Assembly: GCF_014837145.1 (NCBI RefSeq)
Contig: NZ_JACYFS010000003.1
Span: 163,494 to 227,493, forward strand
Reading direction: 5' to 3'
DNA length: 64,000 nucleotides
From: Chryseobacterium caseinilyticum
GTDB lineage: Bacteria; Bacteroidota; Bacteroidia; Flavobacteriales; Weeksellaceae
Shown here piece after piece: positions 52,444 to 59,617 of the stretch; the stretch's first letter is position 1; the number at the start of each line of letters is the position of its first letter. The position numbers and the translations under genes were made by a program. The notes under the pieces are model-generated. The model was not told where the DNA came from and did not search any database. It saw only the letters and a program-made list of their open reading frames with translations.

Positions 52444-53466
52444 ATTCTGTAAACCTATAAGCTCCTGTGATGGGATCTATGTAGACATTTGTAACCGTTG
52501 TAGTTCTGATTCCTGATCCTTTAGCAGCTCCCTTGTTTGATCCGGAATCAATTGCAGCGCCGACCAAAGCACCAACCATTCCGCCTGTCATGGCACCAAT
52601 CATCATTCCGGAATTCCCTTTATCTTCATAAATTTGGGCTCTTGAAGATTCGATGTATTGTCCATTTTCATTTTTTTTAATTTCTTTAAAGCCACCAATC
52701 GTGAATCTGTAAGCAACGCCATTATTTACATAGCAAAACACTTCAGACATTGGAATTTTTAAATCCTGCTCATTCGTAATTCTTTTAACTTCTCCCTCTT
52801 TGTTTTTAACAAGATTGTGTTGACCGCTCGGTGTCTGATCAAAAAAACTTTTAAAATGTAAGTAAACTCCATCTTTCAAAGGCTCATTCAAAGACTTATT
52901 ATTTTTAGACAGATAGGCGTTGTAATTTTCCAGTTCGTTTTCAGGAATATAGCCTGCAGTAACTACGCCGCTGTAAGAATATTTTATAAATTGTGTTACA
53001 GCATCGGAAACAACAGTTGCTAAGTTGTTGGCTGATTTAGCATTTGAGTTTATATCAACAATCACATTATCAAACCTGTCAATGAAATAATATTTATCAT
53101 TTCTTTTCAAAAAACTAGATATTTTAATTCTTGCTTTTGCATAATCTGTTACATCGTTCGGAGCTTTTTCGTTATAAAATTTTAGATCTTCAAGCAATAG
53201 AACAATATCGTTATTACCTTTCGTTTTATTATCTTCATTGAACCATTTTTCAAAAGCAGAACTCATGTTTTCATCAGCAAGTTTTATATCAAAGTTTCCT
53301 TTCTGTTGGTAATACTTCCTGTATTTTTATCTTTTCTTCTATCAATAAGAGTAAGTGATTTTGTGCGTGAGTTTTTGTCTTTAATATTCTGATCAAATTT
53401 AAGAACGGCCGTTTCCTGTGCCGAAATCATTGTGGCAAAAAGTAGGAATAAGAATATTTTTTTCAT
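52442..53466 (-). pseudogene. Frameshifted paralogue of the neighbouring secreted protein
   Basis: Two - strand frames, 53466-53284 (signal peptide MKKIFLFLLFATMISA, then SLTLIDRR) and 53266-52442 (from SSAFEKWF to YIDPITGAYRF), align consecutively with the intact 341-residue neighbour (FIFLLL start, SLTVIDKR, FKNWFYK, LDPLTGNY). One missing base in the purine run whose + strand image is 53294-53302 restores a continuous frame reading NFDIKLADEN. The intact ancestor would be about 341 residues with a glycine-zipper-like segment near the C terminus. It may be a recent pseudogene or an assembly error. Confidence 0.8.
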
Positions 53467-53500
53467 CTTTTAAATGTGATTAAATTTAAATTAAACTGAT

Positions 53501-54526
53501 TTATTTTTTCATAAAATCTTCCGGTAAAATGTAGTTCCCAGTCAAAGGATCGAGCGAAACTTCAGTTCCTGCCATGGAACTCCTCTTTTTTGCTGCCTTG
53601 GCATCAATTGCAACTATTGCCACATTAGCCACTACGCTTCCGATCAAACCGCCGATGCCGCCGCCGACCATGACAAACGAAGAATTTGATTCTGGAAAAA
53701 GCTCCTCTTTTTTAGCTTCAATAAAAAGTCCCTGATCGTCTCTGAAAATCTCAACATAACCCACAGGAATTACTTTAAATGGAATACCATTATGAACAAA
53801 TGCATAAAAGTTTCTGATAGGCTCTTTTTTGTCTCCGTTAACCGCTTTCGTCACAACTCCTTTTTTGTCGGTTTCGATGTTAAAACCTGCCTCAGGATTG
53901 TGGGTGAAAAAGCTGTAATAATCTTTATAAACACCTTCTTTAAGTTCGTCTGCTTTTAAAATTTCGAGCTTATCTTTCAGAACGGTTGCGTAATCTGAAA
54001 GTTCAGCATCAGAGACAGGAAATTCCCACTGTCTGGCTTCATATGATTTTTTGAGGAGATCGGTGAAGGTAAGTGTCAGTTTTTTTGAAAGACTTTGTGC
54101 TAAATAAGGCGTTGTACGCGACGATACGGTAGTAACAGTGTCCTTTTTATACAGAAAATGATATCCATCTTCTTTCTTAATAAAAGTACTTGCACGGATT
54201 TCAAGTTTACCAATAGAGTATTTTTCTTTTGTCTCTTCACTTAACGCAATATTTTCGAGAAGCAGAACTAATTCCTCCTTACCTCTCACAGGATTGTACT
54301 TGTAAAACCAGTTTTTAAAATCTGTATCGGCGTTATTTTCGAAAACCAGATTGACCTGATCTTTATGATACATCACAGAGCCAATCTCCGGATTTGATCT
54401 TTTATCAATTACAGTGAGGCTCTTATAATTTGTTTTATTGTTTTTAATTGATTTTGAAAGATCAATGGTTTCGGTTTTCTGTGAAAATGCCAGGAAAGGC
54501 AGTAATAAAAAGATAAATTTTGTCAT
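53501..54526 (-). CDS. Secreted protein with glycine-rich segment
   Basis: The 341-residue precursor starts with a signal peptide (MTKFIFLLLPFLAFS). The N-terminal part contains a SLTVIDKRSNPEIG motif. The C-terminal part has a glycine-rich hydrophobic segment (VGGGIGGLIGSVVANVAI, about 285-305), similar to glycine-zipper membrane segments, then LDPLTGNY. It is the intact member of a tandem pair; no known family is recognised. Confidence 0.78.
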   Translation of the reverse strand: MTKFIFLLLPFLAFSQKTETIDLSKSIKNNKTNYKSLTVIDKRSNPEIGSVMYHKDQVNLVFENNADTDFKNWFYKYNPVRGKEELVLLLENIALSEETKEKYSIGKLEIRASTFIKKEDGYHFLYKKDTVTTVSSRTTPYLAQSLSKKLTLTFTDLLKKSYEARQWEFPVSDAELSDYATVLKDKLEILKADELKEGVYKDYYSFFTHNPEAGFNIETDKKGVVTKAVNGDKKEPIRNFYAFVHNGIPFKVIPVGYVEIFRDDQGLFIEAKKEELFPESNSSFVMVGGGIGGLIGSVVANVAIVAIDAKAAKKRSSMAGTEVSLDPLTGNYILPEDFMKK

Positions 54527-54560
54527 TTCCAGATTTTTCTCAAAAGTATGAATTTAAATC

Positions 54561-54596
54561 AAACGACCCTCACAAAATCAATTGCGAGGGTCGTTC
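54561..54596 (-). terminator. Terminator of the sigma-factor operon
   Basis: AACGACCCTC (54562-54571) and GAGGGTCGTT (54586-54595) form a perfect 10-bp stem. It lies 37 bases after the stop of the last gene on the - strand. Confidence 0.75.
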
Positions 54597-54632
54597 AAAC
54601 ATTAAAAAAATAAACTATTATGTAGACTGCTT

Positions 54633-55127
54633 TTACGGTCTTGAGCCTTTTTTGTCTCCGTGAGGTTTTCTTTCGTTCATTTTATCTCTCATCATTGACT
54701 CAGAATTAAAAAGCTTCAAAACCTTTTGGCAAGGGATTACTTTCTGCATTTTTTCTGCATATTCTTTTCTGTTATCCAGCATCTGTTGTCCTACATCAAA
54801 ACTTTGATTCAGTTTTGTTTTGGCTTCTTCCTCAGAAAGCGTTTCAGGATTAAAATCAGAATCAAACTGTGATTTAATCTGTTTCTGCTTATCCATATAT
54901 TCATTGTACAGTTTTGTGAATTCCTCCTTATCGTCGGCATCAATATTCAACTGCTCCAGTACCATATTATTCCGGAATTTAATGAGCAAGGCTTTTCTTT
55001 CTTCCGGTGACATTTTATTGATAATTTCTTTGCGCTGCTTAGGATCCATCTTCTTCCAGTCGTAGTCTTTCTGGGCAAAAACTCCCAAACTGCAGAATGC
55101 AAATAATATTAAAAAAAGTTTCTTCAT
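54633..55127 (-). CDS. Periplasmic helical protein of ECF operon (Spy/CpxP-like)
   Basis: I chose the ATG at 55127 because it begins a signal peptide (MKKLFLILFAFCSLGVFAQ); the frame extends 33 bases further upstream without a sensible N terminus. The mature ~145 residues are helical and rich in Lys, Met and Glu, with repeated SPEERKA- and LSEEEAKTK-type segments reminiscent of Spy/CpxP-like stress sensors. It follows the putative anti-sigma gene by seven bases, so it may sense the stress that the sigma factor answers. Confidence 0.8.
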   Translation of the reverse strand: MKKLFLILFAFCSLGVFAQKDYDWKKMDPKQRKEIINKMSPEERKALLIKFRNNMVLEQLNIDADDKEEFTKLYNEYMDKQKQIKSQFDSDFNPETLSEEEAKTKLNQSFDVGQQMLDNRKEYAEKMQKVIPCQKVLKLFNSESMMRDKMNERKPHGDKKGSRP

Positions 55128-55134
55128 CGTCTGT

Positions 55135-55842
55135 TTAGTTATAAAGATCCAAATACACATCCTGATTACCGTTCACTGCAAGATCTGCAATTTCAGAACT
55201 GGTAAAAGAATCCAGATATTCGTTCATCTGTTTTTCCGTTTGTTTCGCTGATGCTGATACTGTTTTCACTTTTTGGACAGTGTTCACATTCTGTGCAGCA
55301 TGGCTTACAACCGGTTTTATATTCTGATCTTCAGCTGTTTGATTATCCGATTCTACAGAAGTTAAATCTGCCTGTAAAGTTTCATATGCAATCTGGCTTT
55401 CTTTTTTCGGAGTAACTTCTGCAAGATTATTTGCCGGTGCTACATCTGAAATTCCGTTATATACTAATGATCCTCCAAATACAAGTGCTAAACATGCAGC
55501 AGCTGTATATGCCCAGTTGAGTCTGATAATCGGTGCTTTTTTCTCAACTTTGATTTCCGCAAGTACCTTATTCTGAACACTTTCAAACAAATGTTCCGGA
55601 AGTTTATAAATGTTTTTTCTCTCAAGGTTTTCTACATTGAAACCTCTGATTTCTGACATCACATTATTTTGGACTGTTTCAAACAAATCATCCGAAACTT
55701 TGTAAATGTTCTTTCGCTCTAATTTCTCAACATCGAAATCATTCACTCCGGTCAACACTTTATCCTGAATATTCTGGAACAAATTATCCGGAACTCTGTA
55801 AATGTTTTTCCGTTCTAATTTTTCTATATCGAAGTCTTTCAT
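55135..55842 (-). CDS. Putative anti-sigma factor with three 32-residue repeats
   Basis: The 235-residue protein has three near-identical N-terminal units (residues 3-34, 35-66, 67-98), each with a DFD-x-EKLERKNIY core and then LF-x-x-VQ. One transmembrane helix follows (about 110-131) and a periplasmic tail rich in Gln/Ala/Thr. It lies 17 bases after an ECF sigma factor gene, the place of an anti-sigma factor. The cytoplasmic repeats would be the sigma-binding part. Confidence 0.8.
   Translation of the reverse strand: MKDFDIEKLERKNIYRVPDNLFQNIQDKVLTGVNDFDVEKLERKNIYKVSDDLFETVQNNVMSEIRGFNVENLERKNIYKLPEHLFESVQNKVLAEIKVEKKAPIIRLNWAYTAAACLALVFGGSLVYNGISDVAPANNLAEVTPKKESQIAYETLQADLTSVESDNQTAEDQNIKPVVSHAAQNVNTVQKVKTVSASAKQTEKQMNEYLDSFTSSEIADLAVNGNQDVYLDLYN
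55549..55836 (-). repeat. Three tandem 96-base coding repeats
   Basis: The - strand units 55836-55741, 55740-55645 and 55644-55549 encode the three 32-residue repeats of the putative anti-sigma protein. They are similar but diverged at DNA level, which argues for an old, selected duplication and not for a sequencing artefact. Confidence 0.8.
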
Positions 55843-55859
55843 GTTTTGGTTTTGAAAAA

Positions 55860-56411
55860 TTATTTTTCGTAATTTTCTTTTATATACTCTTCTATTTTCT
55901 GTTTGGCGTAATGATAATTCGTTTTCAAAGTACCAACAGACATATCCACAATTTTTGAGATTTCCTCGTAAGGAAGATCATCATAATACCTCATCATAAA
56001 GACGAGTTTCTGCTTCTCCGGCAGGCTCTGTATCGCATTCTGCAGCAAAATCTGTATATCTTCCGCATCGGTTCCTGCATTGTCTGCAACAAGATTCTGC
56101 ATGTGATAATCAGGATCTTCATCTGTCTTCTGCATTTTTTTCAGTTTATTAAGCTGTTGCAGCGATTCATTGGTTGCAATTCTGTACAACCAGGTGTAAA
56201 GCTGACTGTCATTTTTGAACTGATGAAAATTCTGATAAGCTTTAATAAATGTTTCCTGCAAAGTATCCTGAGCCAGATCTCCATCAACGATAATTCTCCT
56301 GATGTGCCAGTACAGCCGGCTCTGGTAAGCATCCATCAAAGCACGAACTCCTTTTTCACGAGTTTGCGGGTCTTGCATCAACGAAATTATTTCCGCGTCT
56401 TTATTCTTCAT
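55860..56411 (-). CDS. ECF-type RNA polymerase sigma factor
   Basis: The 183-residue protein has region 2 (LMDAYQSRLYWHIRRI through DTLQETFIKAYQ and WLYRIATNE) and region 4 (LPEKQKLVFMMRYYDDLPYEEISKI and LKTNYHYAKQKIEEY), separated by an acidic linker. It is a full-length extracytoplasmic-function sigma factor. It leads an operon with the putative anti-sigma factor and a Spy-like periplasmic protein. A TATTTTTG -7 element (56437-56444) lies 26 bases upstream. Confidence 0.95.
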   Translation of the reverse strand: MKNKDAEIISLMQDPQTREKGVRALMDAYQSRLYWHIRRIIVDGDLAQDTLQETFIKAYQNFHQFKNDSQLYTWLYRIATNESLQQLNKLKKMQKTDEDPDYHMQNLVADNAGTDAEDIQILLQNAIQSLPEKQKLVFMMRYYDDLPYEEISKIVDMSVGTLKTNYHYAKQKIEEYIKENYEK

Positions 56412-56436
56412 AAGATGCTTTCATTGTTTTGGATTA

Positions 56437-56444
56437 CAAAAATA
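56437..56444 (-). promoter_or_regulatory. -7 promoter element of the sigma-factor operon
   Basis: On the - strand TATTTTTG matches TAnnTTTG, with a TTG 22 bases further upstream (56467-56469). The remaining bases to 56778 in this 379-base divergent spacer show no gene or clear structure. Confidence 0.5.
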
Positions 56445-56778
56445 GCTGAAAGTTAAATTACTTCTTCAATTTTGAGCCCATTAAATTATTATTAGTTTAA
56501 AAAAGAGATTAAATTTAACCCTAAATTTATTGAAAATAAAATTATCCACCCGTAACTGCAGATTTTAAAACCATAAATCGAATATTCAACTAAGTCAAAG
56601 TCACAAAAGAAAAGCTTGAAAAATCTTTAGAAACATTCTTGTTCAAATTGACATTGCCTTAATGTTTTACTTTGGTAAATCTTAAAAATCTAAAGAATAT
56701 TTTCCTTAAAAACTTAACTTACTTAATGGTTTAAAATTTTAATCCCGTTCATCAAACTTTATTCAAAACCAAAATCTT

Positions 56779-56786
56779 TATCTTTG
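56779..56786 (+). promoter_or_regulatory. -7 element directly before a start codon
   Basis: TATCTTTG ends four bases before the ATG at 56791. If it is the promoter, transcription begins at or next to the A of the ATG, giving a leaderless mRNA. Confidence 0.5.
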
Positions 56787-56790
56787 TTTT

Positions 56791-57543
56791 ATGCAAATTG
56801 TAATCATCGGTTCCGGAAATGTCGCTTATCATCTGGCGAAAGCTTTCGTTTTAAATAAAATTCCTGTCGCTCAGATTTTTGGAAGAAACGAAACTGAACT
56901 TCAAAAGATTTCTTCAGAATTAAATATTCCTTTCTCAAATGAAAAACCGGAAGATGCGGATTTGTATCTGATTTGTGTAAGCGACAGTTCGGTAGAAAAT
57001 GTTTCTGAATTGATTACAAAAACAGACTGTTTAGTTGCACACACTTCAGGATCTTTGCCTAAAGAAATTATGGTGGGAGCGTACAGAAAATCAAGCTTTT
57101 ATCCGTTACAGACCTTTTCAAAATCAAAAGATTTAGAGTATTCAAAAATTCCTTTTTTTATTGAAACTGAAAATGAAGAAGACCAGAAAACTTTGACGGA
57201 ACTTGCTTTAAAAATTTCAGAAAATGTGATGGAAAGTACGTATGAAAAAAGAAAATACATTCATTTGACAGCGGTTTTTGCCTGCAATTTTGTGAATCAT
57301 CTTTTTTCGAGAGCAAAAGAAATTTCAGATGCTCAGGAAATTCCTTTTGATTATTTTTTGCCGTTGATCGATGAAACTGTTCAGAAAATTCATGAAATTG
57401 ACCCTAAATCAGCTCAAACCGGACCAGCGGTAAGGAACGACAAACGGGTTCTGGAACTTCATGAAAATCTTTTAAAGGATGAAAGTCTCGACATTTATAA
57501 AACCTTAAATCTTTCTATCAAAAAAATGTATCAATTGCCATAA
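56791..57543 (+). CDS. DUF2520/Rossmann-fold oxidoreductase-like protein
   Basis: The 250-residue protein starts with a dinucleotide-binding loop, IIGSGNVAYHLAKAF (GxGNVA), followed by acidic and Rossmann strands to about 120. A C-terminal helical DUF2520 domain follows, with NFVNHLFSRAKEI and TGPAVRNDKRVLELH. The family resembles pyrroline-5-carboxylate and F420-dependent NADP reductases; the substrate is unknown. The likely start overlaps a leaderless promoter configuration. Confidence 0.88.
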   Translation: MQIVIIGSGNVAYHLAKAFVLNKIPVAQIFGRNETELQKISSELNIPFSNEKPEDADLYLICVSDSSVENVSELITKTDCLVAHTSGSLPKEIMVGAYRKSSFYPLQTFSKSKDLEYSKIPFFIETENEEDQKTLTELALKISENVMESTYEKRKYIHLTAVFACNFVNHLFSRAKEISDAQEIPFDYFLPLIDETVQKIHEIDPKSAQTGPAVRNDKRVLELHENLLKDESLDIYKTLNLSIKKMYQLP

Positions 57544-57572
57544 AGTTTTAACTTTGATGAAAACCAAATAAT

Positions 57573-58328
57573 ATGAATACCAACATCATCCGTTCTCTCA
57601 TCATCGGATTTGCAATTGTAATTACAGCACTTATTTTAGGCTCAAGTTTTAAAAACAGAAATTTAAAACAGGACACCATTTCCGTTACCGGGCTTGGTTC
57701 TAAAGATTTTCTTTCAGACGAAATGAGTTGGGGAGGAAGTTTTGATGCAAGTGCGATGGATGCAAAAGAGGCTTACAGCATAATTTCGCAGGATAAGGAA
57801 AAAGTAAAGGCTTTCTTCTACAGCAAAGGTTTTAAAGCCGGAGAATTTGCTTTCGGCGGAGTTAATTTCTCAAAATCTTTCCGCACAGTTACCACCAAAG
57901 ATGCAGACGGCGCAGAAAGGTCAGAAGAAATTTTCGACGGTTACAGAGCTTCACAGAATGTATTTTTCAGAGCAAAGAAAAATCCGGATCTGATGAAAAA
58001 AATTGAAACGGTAATGGATAAAACAGCCGAACTCATCAACAGTGGAGTACAGTTTGAGCCATCCGCTGCTCAGTATACTTATTCTGATCTTTCATCTCTG
58101 AAACACAGTCTGATACAGGCAGGGGCAAAAGATGCCAGAGAAAGGGCTGAAAAAATTGTTGAAAGTGCCGATGGTGATTTAGGCAAATTAAAAGATGCTT
58201 CGATGGGTGTTTTTCAGATTACAGCGAAAGGTTCGACAGATGAAGACAGCTATGGCGGAAATTTCGACACTTCAAGCAAAGAAAAATCAGCAAGAATTAC
58301 GGTAAGACTGACGTATAATCTTGATTAA
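57573..58328 (+). CDS. SIMPL-domain (DUF541) protein, membrane-anchored
   Basis: The 251-residue protein has an N-terminal hydrophobic helix (about 6-26), which is either an anchor or an uncleaved signal. A SIMPL/DUF541 domain follows, from DTISVTGLGSKDF through AKDARERAEKIVESADGDLGKLKDASMGVFQI to the terminal RITVRLTYNL strand. The family has no settled role; members are periplasmic and oligomeric. It follows the DUF2520 gene by 29 bases. Confidence 0.88.
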   Translation: MNTNIIRSLIIGFAIVITALILGSSFKNRNLKQDTISVTGLGSKDFLSDEMSWGGSFDASAMDAKEAYSIISQDKEKVKAFFYSKGFKAGEFAFGGVNFSKSFRTVTTKDADGAERSEEIFDGYRASQNVFFRAKKNPDLMKKIETVMDKTAELINSGVQFEPSAAQYTYSDLSSLKHSLIQAGAKDARERAEKIVESADGDLGKLKDASMGVFQITAKGSTDEDSYGGNFDTSSKEKSARITVRLTYNLD

Positions 58329-58421
58329 ATTAATTTAAAATACAATAAAAACGATAAGTGAATGCAATTGACCTGAATCTTCTATCATTCATCAATTATC
58401 ATTTATCAATCATAAGGAAAA

Positions 58422-58940
58422 ATGAGTTACAAAGAAAAATTAAAAGATATAAAAGCTTTTGTATTTGACGTTGACGGCGTTTTCACAGACGGAAGTGTTT
58501 ATTTGATGCCCGGCGGAAATATGAGCAGAGTAATGAATGTTCTGGATGGATATGCTGTAGTAAAGGCCTTAAAAAATGACTATTTAATCGGTGTGATCAC
58601 TGGTGGAAATGACGAAATGGTGAGACACCGCATCAACTATCTCGGAATTGAAGATTATTATGCAAAATCACACAACAAAATGGTTGACTATGAAAACTTT
58701 AAGTCTAAATATAATTTAAAAAACGAAGAAATTCTTACGATGGGAGACGATCTTCCGGATATTCACATGATGGAAAATTCTGCAATTGCGACGTGTCCCG
58801 AAAATGCAGTTCCCGAAGTAAAAAATATTTCAGACTACATTTCTTCAGTAAAAGGTGGGAGCGGAGCTGTACGCGATGTGATTGAGCAGGTAATGAAGGT
58901 GCAGGGAAAATGGCATGACGACAATACACAATCTGTATAA
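58422..58940 (+). CDS. kdsC: KdsC-like HAD phosphatase
   Basis: The 172-residue protein is a cap-less HAD phosphatase with FDVDGVFTDG (nucleophile D16, acid D18), GVITGG near 67 for motif II, K in NKMVDYE, and GDDLPD near 108 for motif IV. This is the KDO-8-phosphate phosphatase signature, so it would release phosphate in KDO synthesis for lipid A core. It is followed closely by maf. Sequence TATCATTTATCAATCAT-type short repeats lie upstream. Confidence 0.88.
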   Translation: MSYKEKLKDIKAFVFDVDGVFTDGSVYLMPGGNMSRVMNVLDGYAVVKALKNDYLIGVITGGNDEMVRHRINYLGIEDYYAKSHNKMVDYENFKSKYNLKNEEILTMGDDLPDIHMMENSAIATCPENAVPEVKNISDYISSVKGGSGAVRDVIEQVMKVQGKWHDDNTQSV

Positions 58941-58979
58941 TTAAATCTAAAAAAAAATCAATAACAGTTTATAAATTCA

Positions 58980-59534
58980 ATGAAAATACTTTTAGCATCA
59001 CAGTCTCCCAGAAGAAAAGAACTTTTATCCAGCTTAGGTTTCGGTTTTGAAGTCGTTAAAATTGACTGCGAAGAGATTGTTCCCGAAGACATAAAAGTAG
59101 GAGAGTCTGCCGCGTATTTGTCTGAATTAAAAGCCAACGCGTTCAGAGATTTGGTTGATGATGAAGTCTTAATTACTGCAGATACTGTTGTTGCGATAGA
59201 AAATCAGTTTTTGGGAAAACCTCTGGATGAAGATGAAGCCAGAAAAATGCTGAAACTTTTATCCGGCAGAACCCACCAGGTTTACACAGCTGTTACGATT
59301 AAAACCTTAGATAAAACCATCACGGAAACCGATGTTGCCGATGTGGAATTTGAGGAAATCTCCGATGAGGAAATTGATTTTTACATAAAAAACTACCAAC
59401 CATTCGACAAAGCAGGCAGCTACGGAATACAGGAATGGCTCGGAATGGCAAAAATTAAAAACATAAAAGGAAGTTATTATACGATAATGGGACTTCCGAC
59501 GCATCTTGTTTATCAGATTTTGAAAAATATTTAA
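58980..59534 (+). CDS. maf: Maf-family nucleotide pyrophosphatase
   Basis: The 184-residue protein has ASQSPRRKELL (6-16), the catalytic ITADTVV (about 68-74), GKPLDEDEARKML and SGRTHQVYTAV. Maf proteins hydrolyse dTTP/UTP or modified nucleoside triphosphates as house-cleaning enzymes and can affect septum formation. Full length. It follows kdsC by 39 bases. Confidence 0.94.
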   Translation: MKILLASQSPRRKELLSSLGFGFEVVKIDCEEIVPEDIKVGESAAYLSELKANAFRDLVDDEVLITADTVVAIENQFLGKPLDEDEARKMLKLLSGRTHQVYTAVTIKTLDKTITETDVADVEFEEISDEEIDFYIKNYQPFDKAGSYGIQEWLGMAKIKNIKGSYYTIMGLPTHLVYQILKNI

Positions 59535-59617
59535 AAAATTCCAAATAAAAAATTGTTATTTTTACAAAATCATCATTCTGTCATAATAAAAAGCAGATTA
59601 GAGAGTTATATTAGATA

